Shown one piece after another: positions 1-7,996 of a DNA stretch of 64,000 nt; position 1 is the stretch's first letter, and every line of letters starts with the position of its first letter. The DNA is taken from the NCBI RefSeq assembly GCF_001895005.1, contig NZ_BCXH01000016.1, positions 1 through 64,000 on the forward strand, read 5' to 3'. The position numbers and the translations under genes were made by a program. The notes beneath the pieces were generated by a model, which was not told where the DNA came from, made no database searches, and saw nothing but the letters and a program-made list of their open reading frames with translations. Source of the stretch: Rhodococcus yunnanensis NBRC 103083 (GTDB lineage: Bacteria; Actinomycetota; Actinomycetes; Mycobacteriales; Mycobacteriaceae).

Positions 1-240
1 AAGCCGCTGCCGCAGGACCCGCCGCGGCAGAGCCCGTCCCCGCAAGACCCGGCGACGCAAGAGCCGCAGCCGCAGGACCCCCCGCGGCAGAGCCCGCCCC
101 CGCAAGACCCGTCGCGGCAGGACCAGTCGCGCGTGATCCGGTTGGCGCAAGAGCCGCCCCTGCAGGACCGGTCGGCGCAGAACCCGTCGACGCAAGACCC
201 GCCCCCGGAAGACCTGTTGCGGCAGGACCAGTCGCGCATG
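1..240 (+). repeat. 15-bp minisatellite spanning the ATPase/permease junction
   Basis: Degenerate tandem units of 15 bp, with a core like CAGGACCCGCCGCGG, run from the window edge to the permease start. In frame 1 they read as pentapeptides of the type QDPPR or QSPPP; in frame 2 as a basic RTRRG-like tail. Units carrying the stop/start junction (GGCAGGACCAGTCGCGC followed by GTGATC or ATGATC) occur twice, exactly 105 bp (seven units) apart, at 116-138 and 221-243. Each copy contains an overlapping start and stop. Confidence 0.85.
2..136 (+). CDS. ABC transporter ATP-binding protein, C-terminal tail (partial)
   Basis: Reading frame 2 is open from the window edge to a TGA at 134-136. It encodes a very basic tail rich in Arg, Lys, Thr, Pro and Gly, entirely made of the 15-bp repeat described separately. 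The stop overlaps a GTG (133-135) in the permease frame in the form GTGA. The paralogous pair at 61.1 kb has the same junction: its ATPase ends in TGA overlapping the permease GTG. I therefore infer that this is the end of the ATPase gene belonging to the permease downstream. No catalytic motif lies in the window, so the identity rests on context alone. The tail has probably grown by repeat expansion. A second in-frame TGA at 239-241 marks the presumed ancestral end of the gene. Confidence 0.45.
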   Translation, partial: SRCRRTRRGRARPRKTRRRKSRSRRTPRGRARPRKTRRGRTSRA

Positions 241-1266
241 ATCTGGTCTGCGTGGCGGCAGAACCGGACGGTTCTACTCGTGTCGCTGACACTCGTTGCG
301 ATCCTGATCGCAGCCACACTGATCGCGGGTGTGTACGTTCCGCGCTATCCGCAGTTGCAGTTCTCGTTCTGGCGAAGCTGCTCGCGATGGAACGACGTCG
401 GGCCGTGCAGACCGGAGACAGCGCTGACGTTGTCGACGTTGTTCGCGCTGCTGTTGCCGTTGCTGTTCGGGATGTTCGTCGGCGTCCGCGTCGTCTCACG
501 AGAACTGGACACCGGTACCTTCCGGTGGTATCTCGCGCGCATTGCTGTTGTGTTTCTGCCGATTTCGGCGGTCATGACGTGCCTCGGACTCGCATTGTTC
601 TGGGCGTCGGGGCGGTCCAGGCATTCCACCGACTTGAACGGCGATCCAGCGGTGTCGTTCTCGCGCTTCGATTTTCCGCACTTCGAGACAGCGGGCATCA
701 CCCTCGGCGCATACACACTGCTCGCGCTGCTCGTGGGTAGCGCGCTGGCGATCGGGTTCCGCAGCGGGGGCCTCGCCATGCTGGGGACGCTGTTCGTGTT
801 CCTCCTCGTACCCGTGGCGTTCACCTGGATCGCCCGCGAAAATTACGGCACGCCTGCGCTACGAATCGAAGCGATCGACGCCATGAGCCGCGAATCCGAG
901 TACCCACCGAATCCGTACTTCACCACCGACGGAACCTGGGTGGTCGGCGCCGGATACGCCGACAAGGAAGGCGAATTCGTCGACCCCGACACCCGCCGTT
1001 GCCGGCAGGAGTATCCGGAGAACTACTGGGCGCCGATCCCAGGTGAGTCGACCGAACAGCGCTCGGCTCGAATGCGACTCGACGACGCGGCCAGGGCTGA
1101 CGAGTACGACACGTGCCTGCAGGGCCAGGGCGTCGACCGCTTCGATGTGCGGTACTACACCGAGGACCGCTTCTGGCGCTTCCAGGCCATCGAGACCGGA
1201 TCGATGCTGGTGTTCGCCTCCTGCGCTGCAGCATTCGGGGCCTGGCGACTGCGCCGACTCGGCTGA
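238..1266 (+). CDS. ABC transporter permease, polytopic membrane protein
   Basis: Integral membrane subunit of an ABC exporter-like system. From the ATG at 238 the protein is 342 residues. It begins IWSAWRQNRT, matching the start IWVTWRQFRA of the permease at 60.0-61.1 kb, and the two share topology throughout: a first helix near 15-35, a large loop with paired Cys, helices near 60-85, 95-125, 150-180 and 185-205, a long extracytoplasmic loop with conserved Cys, then a last helix near the C-terminus. The frame is open further upstream, and a GTG at 133 would add a Gln/Pro-rich repeat tail of 35 residues. I prefer 238 because it aligns with the paralogue. The substrate is unknown; such GntR-ATPase-permease sets are often linked to cell-envelope stress or antibiotic response. 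The 3' end is triplicated downstream. Confidence 0.75.
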   Translation: MIWSAWRQNRTVLLVSLTLVAILIAATLIAGVYVPRYPQLQFSFWRSCSRWNDVGPCRPETALTLSTLFALLLPLLFGMFVGVRVVSRELDTGTFRWYLARIAVVFLPISAVMTCLGLALFWASGRSRHSTDLNGDPAVSFSRFDFPHFETAGITLGAYTLLALLVGSALAIGFRSGGLAMLGTLFVFLLVPVAFTWIARENYGTPALRIEAIDAMSRESEYPPNPYFTTDGTWVVGAGYADKEGEFVDPDTRRCRQEYPENYWAPIPGESTEQRSARMRLDDAARADEYDTCLQGQGVDRFDVRYYTEDRFWRFQAIETGSMLVFASCAAAFGAWRLRRLG

Positions 1267-1490
1267 CACTTACCGGCCACTAGGGTTGAGCGATACTGGT
1301 GTTCACCTCCTGCGTTGCAGCATTCGGGGCCTGGCGACTGCGCCGACTCGGCTGACGGCTTACGGCCAGCAGGCTTGATCGATGCTGGTGTTCGCCTCCT
1401 GCGCTGCAGCATTCGGGGCCTGGCGACTGCGCCCTCTCGGCTGACACTTACGGCTTGCGCTTGCGCTTGCGGCCGGCAAGTAGGGTTGAG
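1202..1490 (+). repeat. 89-bp tandem repeat of the permease gene 3' end (three copies)
   Basis: Copies begin at 1202, 1291 and 1380, exactly 89 bp apart. A fourth boundary sequence (GTTGAGCGATGTTGGT) falls at 1485-1500. Each copy holds the last 21 or so codons of the permease, including its TGA, plus a short spacer. The two extra copies keep the same reading frame content with few, mostly conservative, changes. Copy 3 is 22 bp longer because of a TTGCGC hexamer expansion at about 1454-1470. Only copy 1 is joined to the gene, so copies 2 and 3 are non-coding remnants unless translation restarts. Confidence 0.9.
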
Positions 1491-1492
1491 CG

Positions 1493-1888
1493 ATGTTGGT
1501 GATCGGAAGCAGAACGGCGGTGTTGTCTCCGCCCATGCCCTTCGTGTGGAAGGCATTGATGCATCCTGACCTGCATCCGCACAACCGAGGGTTCCCGTGG
1601 CCAGTACTGCTCGAAGGTGGCACGCTACCGCGGATAGTCGAGAGCACTGAATTCGACCGTGTCGTATGGAGTTCGCCGTGGCGCACGGTCCCCGATGTTC
1701 TCCTGCAGTTCGATCTCCGCCCCGACACCCATCTTCGCTGGACACTGCTGGCACACGCACCCGGTCCCGATCAGGCGACGATCGGCATGATGCGTGAGCA
1801 GGTCAGTCACCTGATCAACATCGATCTCCGGCGCGCGTTCTGCCAGGTTGCCGGGCAGGTGGCCTACGACGTGGTCAAGCTCGAGTAG
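1493..1888 (+). CDS. SRPBCC-like hydrophobic ligand-binding protein
   Basis: 131 residues, cytoplasmic, no signal peptide or membrane segment. The N-terminus (SRTAVLSPPMPFVWKALMHPD) has the beta-strand followed by P-x-x-x-V-W and a short helix typical of the SRPBCC/START-like fold (Pfam polyketide cyclase/dehydrase group). Later alternating strands (RVVWSSPWRTVPDVLLQFDL, THLRWTLLAH) and a C-terminal helix (residues about 95-130) fit the same fold. The ATG at 1493 follows AGGG at 1482-1485, immediately after the last 89-bp repeat boundary. No ligand or enzymatic activity can be assigned. The next gene starts 31 bp downstream, so the two may be co-transcribed. Confidence 0.65.
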   Translation: MLVIGSRTAVLSPPMPFVWKALMHPDLHPHNRGFPWPVLLEGGTLPRIVESTEFDRVVWSSPWRTVPDVLLQFDLRPDTHLRWTLLAHAPGPDQATIGMMREQVSHLINIDLRRAFCQVAGQVAYDVVKLE

Positions 1889-1919
1889 AACAGTCCGATG
1901 CTCCCGCTAGCATGCGCAC

Positions 1920-2498
1920 ATGGGAGTAGAGGTGCGGCTCTGGGTGGACAGTGAGCCCGGCAACGATCCTGCCCGACGGGTTCTCGTCCTACCGGGGGCA
2001 AGGTACGGCATCGAGCGTCCGGGGCTGGCGTGGCCCGCTCGGGCGCTGACACTGCGCGGGTGGCAGGTCTGGACCGCCGAGTGGAGCATGCCGATGGATC
2101 AGCCGTCGGCCGAGCGCCAACCGCTGGTGGACGCCGCCGTCGCCGACTTCGTGCAGCAGAACGACGCGTTACCGCAGCTCGTGCTGGCCAAGTCGGTCGG
2201 CACTCTGGCCGCCGGATGGGTGGCCGACCACAGCATCCCGGCGCTGTGGACGACGCCCCTGCTCATCGACGACGAATGCGTGTCGAACATCGCCCGAGCA
2301 TCGTCGCCTGCCCTGCTCATCGCAGGATCACGAGATCACACTTGGGATGACGACGGAGCCCGCCGCGCGGCCACGACGATCCACCGGATCCGCGGCGCCG
2401 ACCACGGCTGGCAGACCGGTGATTGGCGGACCGAGCTCGACGCCGTCGAACAACTGACCCGCGAAGTCGAGCGCTTCGCCGCGACGCTCGAGGACTGA
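1920..2498 (+). CDS. Alpha/beta-hydrolase family protein
   Basis: 192 residues, cytoplasmic. An early strand VLVLPGARYG (21-30) resembles the oxyanion strand. The nucleophile elbow is probably AKSVGT with Ser92, an acid candidate lies in SRDHTWDD (about 147-154), and a final His in GADHGWQ (about 170-176), giving the Ser-Asp-His order. The small size and the elbow sequence recall dienelactone-hydrolase-like or KANL3/Tex30-type hydrolases rather than lipases. The substrate is unknown. It lies 31 bp after the SRPBCC gene on the same strand. Confidence 0.65.
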   Translation: MGVEVRLWVDSEPGNDPARRVLVLPGARYGIERPGLAWPARALTLRGWQVWTAEWSMPMDQPSAERQPLVDAAVADFVQQNDALPQLVLAKSVGTLAAGWVADHSIPALWTTPLLIDDECVSNIARASSPALLIAGSRDHTWDDDGARRAATTIHRIRGADHGWQTGDWRTELDAVEQLTREVERFAATLED

Positions 2499-2551
2499 CA
2501 CGCGATTCCGTAACGCTCACGGACCCCGACAAACCGGCCATCCCCATTTCC

Positions 2552-2580
2552 TTGAAACTTAAACAGACCTGAGGTATGAT
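2552..2580 (+). promoter_or_regulatory. Sigma-70-type promoter for the small membrane protein gene
   Basis: TTGAAA at 2552-2557 and TATGAT at 2575-2580 are separated by exactly 17 bp, in a patch noticeably richer in A/T than its surroundings. Transcription would start near 2587. AAGGAG at 2600-2605 lies 6 bases before the ATG at 2612. Confidence 0.7.
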
Positions 2581-2611
2581 TTGCAATAAGTTCACACACA
2601 AGGAGAATGTT

Positions 2612-2887
2612 ATGGCGGTCCTGAACAGCGGGTTGGTAGTCGGTGACCGCACTTCTCATGTTGGCGGCACAGTTGTGGCCGTCCTGACCCACTCCCGCAC
2701 TGCCGTGCCGTGGACCGCCGCTCTGGTTCTCATGGCAGCGCTGATCCTGGCGGCGGGCTCGTTGTTCGCGCTGTCGCCGGTCGCTTGGGTCGCGCTGATC
2801 GCAGTGGCGCCGTTGACCGTCGCGCTGGTCCGGCAGATTCAAGCCGCCTGCTCCGACCGATCTGCCGCGAGTCACTCCGCCGAATAG
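2612..2887 (+). CDS. Small two-helix membrane protein, unknown function
   Basis: 91 residues from the ATG at 2612, chosen because AGGAG sits six bases upstream; a longer in-frame start at 2576 lies upstream of this ribosome-binding site and inside the promoter. Two adjacent hydrophobic stretches (about residues 34-51 and 55-73) with a short turn make a hairpin membrane protein. The C-terminus is short and charged. The stop overlaps the 3' end of the convergent glycosyltransferase gene by 16 bp. I do not recognise the family. Confidence 0.7.
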   Translation: MAVLNSGLVVGDRTSHVGGTVVAVLTHSRTAVPWTAALVLMAALILAAGSLFALSPVAWVALIAVAPLTVALVRQIQAACSDRSAASHSAE

Positions 2888-4590
2888 ACCGAGAAGACTC
2901 TCCAGCGGGCGGACGCCTCCGGGCCCACCACGCTGATCACTCTCGAACCGAGCCCCGCTCCGTCTTCCCAGATACTCGGATACCGCGTGTTGATGGCGTC
3001 GATGGCGCCGTTCGCCCCCGGGTCGGATACCAGGATGTAGCGAATACCGTTGTCTCCCGGATCGTTGAGGACAGTGAAGAAGTCGAGGTCACTGGTGATG
3101 ACGAACTGATCCGGGCGCTCCGACGCCAACCAGATCCCCCAGCTCTGGAAAGTATCCGACAGAACCGATCCCTCGGGCAGATTCTGCCGATCGAGCCACT
3201 CGGCTATCGCCCTGTCGTCCTGGAACAGCTGGAAGTAGTACTGCTGGTCCGGTGGGTGGGTCGACGGCGACACGATCGACTGCAACCCGTACTGCACGCT
3301 CTGATTTCCCACCGCAGGGTTCAGCATCGACATCCAGGTCACCGGGATGGACGTCACCGCAACAGCGAACATGGCGAGCCCGGGCAGATGCCGAGACATC
3401 GCCGATCCGGACCCTCGCCGCTCCGCGCCCGGCAGCCACCACGTGAGCACCGTGATCACCACCAGTGGAACGACGAAAATGTAGAACCGAAACCACCCGA
3501 ACGTGGCACCGGTGACCTGAGCCGCAGCCTGGAACACCACGGCGATTCCGAACAGTGCGATCGGAACCAACGCGTCGAGACGCCGTTGCCGGTGCGCCAC
3601 AACCAATGCCGCGGCCAGTACCACGATGAGCAACGGTTGCATACCGAGGATTCGGGACACCACCACCTCGCCCGCCACGTCCGGATCCACGACGCTACCG
3701 CCCTGTAAGTCCGCAGCCACCGACACCTGCGATCCATTTCCGTACTGAGACGTTATCTGCGACAACGCTTCCCCGGTGAGAACCCACCCCGCGATCGCCC
3801 AGAACACGAACGCCGCCGCACCGGGGAACCCGACGATGAAACCGTCGTGGAACGCCGTCCCCAGCGCCTGCCGCCGATCGACGTGGCGACGATAGCGTAG
3901 CCACGTCACCAGGAACACCGTCCCGACCGCCGCTGCCACTACCGCAACCGCCTCGTAGCGCACCAGATAGCTCGCGCCGAGCGCGAAACCTGCCAACGCG
4001 AGATCGACGACGTCACGTGCAGTGGAACCGGTCGCGGGCCCACTTCTGCTCGTCCACAACAACAATCGCCGCACGGCGATGGCGACGAAGAAGATGAACG
4101 CAGCCTCGCTCAATCCGGTGGCGCCGTACTCGATGATCATCGGATTGAGCGCGAACGTCGCCACCGCGAGCCATCGCCATCCGGTGGGTACACCGCGGTC
4201 CAGCGCGATTCGCCTGATCACCACCACCGCGGCGGCCATGAACAGCGCACTCTGTACCACACCCGCCAGGCCGAGGGTCTTCAGTTCCGGCCACAGTGGG
4301 GTGAACAACAGCAACGGGATCTCGGTCAGGCTCGGCAACGGATTCCACACGAACCCGATGGCACCGAGATGCGGGTCTCGGCTCAGAATCGTGTACCCGG
4401 CGTTGGCCACTCGCGACGGCCCGTCACCGTCGATCAGGTTGTAGGTCGACGCAAGCACGTACCCGACGATCCCGTAGAGCACCGCACAGCACACATACAG
4501 CACGGCTGCCCATACTCGCAGGCGCCGAACTGCTTTCGCACCCGCGCGGCCGACCCTGCTGCCGGGGTCGCGCAGACCGATCGACGTCAC
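2872..4590 (-). CDS. GT-C-like polytopic glycosyltransferase of the exopolysaccharide operon
   Basis: 572 residues with about ten to twelve hydrophobic segments. The first helix (about residues 25-48) is followed by an acidic DGD in the first extracytoplasmic loop (YNLIDGDGPSR), then WNPLPS. This matches GT-C fold transferases (ArnT/PMT-like), which use polyprenyl-phosphate sugars. A soluble C-terminal domain of about 150 residues follows the last helix and may bind the acceptor. The start is the GTG at 4590-4588, sharing one base with the TAG of the BcsB-like gene (TAGTG), so translation is probably coupled. Last gene of the operon. It could add or trim a substituent on the glucan-like polymer made by the GT2 protein; this is inference. 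Confidence 0.65.
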   Translation of the reverse strand: MTSIGLRDPGSRVGRAGAKAVRRLRVWAAVLYVCCAVLYGIVGYVLASTYNLIDGDGPSRVANAGYTILSRDPHLGAIGFVWNPLPSLTEIPLLLFTPLWPELKTLGLAGVVQSALFMAAAVVVIRRIALDRGVPTGWRWLAVATFALNPMIIEYGATGLSEAAFIFFVAIAVRRLLLWTSRSGPATGSTARDVVDLALAGFALGASYLVRYEAVAVVAAAVGTVFLVTWLRYRRHVDRRQALGTAFHDGFIVGFPGAAAFVFWAIAGWVLTGEALSQITSQYGNGSQVSVAADLQGGSVVDPDVAGEVVVSRILGMQPLLIVVLAAALVVAHRQRRLDALVPIALFGIAVVFQAAAQVTGATFGWFRFYIFVVPLVVITVLTWWLPGAERRGSGSAMSRHLPGLAMFAVAVTSIPVTWMSMLNPAVGNQSVQYGLQSIVSPSTHPPDQQYYFQLFQDDRAIAEWLDRQNLPEGSVLSDTFQSWGIWLASERPDQFVITSDLDFFTVLNDPGDNGIRYILVSDPGANGAIDAINTRYPSIWEDGAGLGSRVISVVGPEASARWRVFSVYSAE

Positions 4591-6599
4591 TACCGTGATG
4601 CCCCTCGGGTGCGCCGTCGGTTCGACCAGAATCCCACCGCGACCACCGCAGCCGCGACGAGCACCGACGCCGCACCGATCCAGATCCATCCCGACCAGCC
4701 TCGGTCAGGGGACGAGATCGACCCTGCCGGGCCGTTCGACAGCACCGTCAGTGGCACGGCAACACCGCCGACTCCGGCCGCGATCACATCGCCGGACAGC
4801 TCCGACCAACCGAGCCCGCCTCCGTCCGCTCGATCGAGAACAGGACCGACCAGCGACCACGCTCCCGTCGTCGTGACCGCCACGAGAGTTCGGTCGCCGT
4901 CCGCGAACACCTGCAACGACCCGATTCCACCGTCTACGTTCAGCGTCACCTCTCGGCTCTCCGCGACGTTCACCGCCCCGTCGTCGTCCGAGAGAGGCGC
5001 CGATATACCTGCCGCGGCCAGTGATTCCGCGTCGGCGACCAGCAGTGCCCCCATGCCCGCGCCCGCGACCTGATCCATCGGTGCGAGCATCGGCCTCAGC
5101 GGCGCCGACGCCATGGCCTGCATCGACGCCACAGCACGCGTCGCGTATGCCAATCCGAGCAAGCCGCCCGCCTCGGGGTCCTGCTCGTCGAACGCGACCT
5201 GGAAGGTCGGCATCATGCTGGTCGGCAGCGATCTGAACCCACCGACTCCGCCGCTACGCCCCGAGACGGTGACCGTCGAATTCGGGCTGATCGCGAACTG
5301 CATCGGAGCGGTGAAAGGAGTGCACCCGGCCTGCGGGCTGTAGGTCAGCGCCAGGTTCAGGCCGACGGTACGGGCCATGGCTCCGCCTGTGATCGGAAAC
5401 GTCGTGTCCACTCGCCCGCTCGAGTCCAGTTCCTGCGAATGCACCACCGATCCGCCTGCGGAGATCGTCACCGTCGCATTGTCACCGTCCGCGACCGGGG
5501 TGTAATCGGCCATGAGGTGTATTTCGGCGCTTCCCGGCTGGGCCAACCCGAACGAGCTCGCGTCGAAACCCGAGAACAGCTGATCCGAGCCGAGAACCGA
5601 TGTGGATGCGGCAGCTCCCAGCTGCTCGAACGTCAGTGTGTCCGTACCGAGCACCACGTCCGATCCGAGCTCGGACACCCTGCCGGCCGAAGTCTGGATC
5701 AGCTGATCGAGACCGGTCGAGAACAGACCGACCTGGTCCACCAACGACGAGTCGGTGCCGCTCAGAACCAGAACCGACCCACCACCGGAATCGACGACGC
5801 CTGCGCCTGGCTCGCCGCGGTCACGCACCACCACCGAACGAGTCGATCCACTGCCCGCGGGCGGAATCGGCGCCGACCGGTCGAGCGGCCGCACGAACAC
5901 CTGGACCGGAATCGGATCGTAGCGGCGCACAAGGGCCGCAGCCAGATTCAGCACACCCTGCCTCTCGGCGTTCGTGGGCGCTGGGTCGACGAAGACGTCG
6001 ACCCCGGTCAGCAGTGAGGGAAAGAACTGCTGGACGGTTGCGGGGAACACCTGATCCGCCGTGGTCGAGGAAGCAGCGGTGAAGGACGCGGCGAGATCTG
6101 CCGCCACGAGGCGCTGCGCCGGACTGCACACCGCGCGTGCTCGGTCGAACGGCCGGACGCTCATCCGCAGAGTCGCCGCCCCGCCGTCGACTCTCGCACC
6201 TGTGACGTCGATCGAGAACGGTGTGACACGCTGCCCCGCTTCGACATCGGGGATGTCCGCGGAACCGAGGAACCGGCCGTCGGAGGAGGTGACCTCCAGA
6301 TATCCGCGGCCGAGTTCGATCGGCGCACGCAACTGACCGGTCAAGGCCACGATCGAACTGCCCGACGGAACGGGAATCCGCACCGTCTGCTCGACGTCCG
6401 CTGCATCGAACACGATCTCGGACGCGAGACCCAGTGCGGGCCCGCTCATCACAGTGGTCTCGACAACGGCGTCCTGCTCGGCGGACTCCTCCGGCTGGGC
6501 CGACGCCGTGGACGGTGACCACACCGCCGCCATCGACACCGCCAGCCCCACAGCACAGAACGCCGTCATGATTCGACGACAACCGAAAGCAACCATCAC
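4590..6599 (-). CDS. BcsB-like cell-surface glucan synthase accessory protein
   Basis: 669 residues. An N-terminal signal peptide (to about residue 35, ending ASAQ), a long beta-rich extracytoplasmic region, and one C-terminal helix (about 640-660) followed by a basic NRRRTRGASR tail give the same single-anchor topology as the cellulose synthase subunit BcsB. Features include a RAVCSPAQRL segment and two repeated carbohydrate-binding-like halves. The start GTG at 6599 overlaps the GT2 stop as GTGA, and the next codon is ATG, so either could initiate. In cellulose secretion BcsB guides the polymer across the periplasm. Here, in a cell with an outer mycolate layer, a similar role is inferred from operon position. 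Confidence 0.65.
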   Translation of the reverse strand: MMVAFGCRRIMTAFCAVGLAVSMAAVWSPSTASAQPEESAEQDAVVETTVMSGPALGLASEIVFDAADVEQTVRIPVPSGSSIVALTGQLRAPIELGRGYLEVTSSDGRFLGSADIPDVEAGQRVTPFSIDVTGARVDGGAATLRMSVRPFDRARAVCSPAQRLVAADLAASFTAASSTTADQVFPATVQQFFPSLLTGVDVFVDPAPTNAERQGVLNLAAALVRRYDPIPVQVFVRPLDRSAPIPPAGSGSTRSVVVRDRGEPGAGVVDSGGGSVLVLSGTDSSLVDQVGLFSTGLDQLIQTSAGRVSELGSDVVLGTDTLTFEQLGAAASTSVLGSDQLFSGFDASSFGLAQPGSAEIHLMADYTPVADGDNATVTISAGGSVVHSQELDSSGRVDTTFPITGGAMARTVGLNLALTYSPQAGCTPFTAPMQFAISPNSTVTVSGRSGGVGGFRSLPTSMMPTFQVAFDEQDPEAGGLLGLAYATRAVASMQAMASAPLRPMLAPMDQVAGAGMGALLVADAESLAAAGISAPLSDDDGAVNVAESREVTLNVDGGIGSLQVFADGDRTLVAVTTTGAWSLVGPVLDRADGGGLGWSELSGDVIAAGVGGVAVPLTVLSNGPAGSISSPDRGWSGWIWIGAASVLVAAAVVAVGFWSNRRRTRGASR

Positions 6600-7996
6600 G
6601 TGCCCTCACCCTCGTTCGACAGTCCGTGGACCGTCTTCTCCCAATACGACGCTCGAAAAAAGAGCTGAAACAATCCTTTGACGGCCGCGAACCCCTGCAG
6701 GACCCAGTAGGCGGGCACCGTCAGCGCGGCGACGAGCAGATACGGCTTCTCGGTGGCGCGCGTGGAGATCATCCCCAGCAGCAGCGTCATGACGTTGCCG
6801 ACGGTGAACAGCAGCAGGCTGACGTAGTACACCGCGCTGGGAAAGAGCTTCTCCATCACGGCCGGTTGGCCTGCGTACCAGAACAGCACGCTGCACCAGA
6901 AGAGCAAGTTGATGACATTGCTCAGCGGCATCCCCAGCGTCGTGTTCGCGAATCGCAGGGTCGCCACGGGCCCGATCTCCCGAATCAGATCCCTGGGTGA
7001 GCGAAAGTGCACCAGGAAGGTCTGCAGGTAGCCCTTGTACCATCTGGACCGCTGCCGAACCCAGTTGACCGCGTCACTGTTGGCTTCCTCCAACGTCACC
7101 GAATCCATGAGCGCTGTTCGGTACCCGTTGCGTGCCAGACGAACACCGAGATCGGCGTCCTCGGTCACATTGAACGAGTCCCATCCGCCCATCTCGCGCC
7201 AGACACTGCTCCGGAAATGATTCGACGTCCCACCGAGCGGGATGACGCATTTGCTGCGCGCGAGCGCCGGGAGCATGTAGGTGAACCACTGGTCGTACTC
7301 CATCGAAAACCACTTCGTCAGCAGGTTCTGCTTTTCGTTGAAGTAGCCCAGACGAGCCTGGATGCACGCCACCTCGGGCGGCGACTCGGCGAACATCACT
7401 GCAGCCCTGCGCAGTTGAAGTGGATCCGGAATGTCCTCGGCGTCGTAGATCGTGGCGTATTCACTGTGCTCGAGATCGAGCGACATACCGTAGTTGCAGG
7501 CCTTCGGTTTGGTGCGAGGATCGCTCGGCGGCACCAGAACCGGCGTCACACCCTCCACGCGCCCTTCCTCGAACGCCTCGATGGTCGCGGTGTCGTCGGC
7601 TTCGAGCAACAACAGAATGTCCAGCTTGTCCTTCGGGTAGTCCAACCGCCCGACCCCGTGCATCAGCGTGCGCACGATCTCGGGTTCGTCGAACACGGGA
7701 AGCAGCACTGTGTAGTGCGGCAGTTCGTCGTCGGGAACTGCCAATGCCCGCTCGTCCGTGACCAGGACGGCGACACCACCGCGCAATCCGATGAACAGCA
7801 GGTAGGTCTTGTCGATCGTCGAGACGAGGTAGTACAGCGTGATGATCACGACGACGGCGGTGAGCGTCACATCGGTCGCCAGCACCAACGCAGCCGCCAG
7901 CAGCAACGCGAAGGCGAGTAGTCCGATCACCTGACCACGTGAAAACGTGACGGCCGCCGACCATTTCGCGGGTAGTTCCTGGACGAAATCAGCCAT
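6596..7996 (-). CDS. Cellulose-synthase-like family 2 glycosyltransferase
   Basis: 466 residues from the ATG at 7996, which overlaps the previous gene by 8 bp. Two N-terminal helices (about 23-41 and 45-62) and four C-terminal helices flank a cytoplasmic GT-A domain with the processive synthase signature: EADD (132-135), DAED (185-188), TED (278-280) and QRSRW (315-319). These are the D, DxD, TED and QxxRW motifs of BcsA, CslA and related enzymes that polymerise and extrude a beta-glycan. There is no PilZ domain after the last helix, so direct cyclic-di-GMP activation is not expected. The polymer could be cellulose, another beta-glucan or a mixed-linkage glycan. Confidence 0.85.
   Translation of the reverse strand: MADFVQELPAKWSAAVTFSRGQVIGLLAFALLLAAALVLATDVTLTAVVVIITLYYLVSTIDKTYLLFIGLRGGVAVLVTDERALAVPDDELPHYTVLLPVFDEPEIVRTLMHGVGRLDYPKDKLDILLLLEADDTATIEAFEEGRVEGVTPVLVPPSDPRTKPKACNYGMSLDLEHSEYATIYDAEDIPDPLQLRRAAVMFAESPPEVACIQARLGYFNEKQNLLTKWFSMEYDQWFTYMLPALARSKCVIPLGGTSNHFRSSVWREMGGWDSFNVTEDADLGVRLARNGYRTALMDSVTLEEANSDAVNWVRQRSRWYKGYLQTFLVHFRSPRDLIREIGPVATLRFANTTLGMPLSNVINLLFWCSVLFWYAGQPAVMEKLFPSAVYYVSLLLFTVGNVMTLLLGMISTRATEKPYLLVAALTVPAYWVLQGFAAVKGLFQLFFRASYWEKTVHGLSNEGEGT

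Noticed and set aside
1-240. CRISPR array
   Set aside because: Units of 15 bp with no unique spacers; a coding minisatellite, not a repeat-spacer array.
2710-3708. 332-residue plus-strand frame over the GT-C gene
   Set aside because: Antisense shadow rich in Arg and Asp; the minus-strand frame encodes a membrane protein of proper topology.
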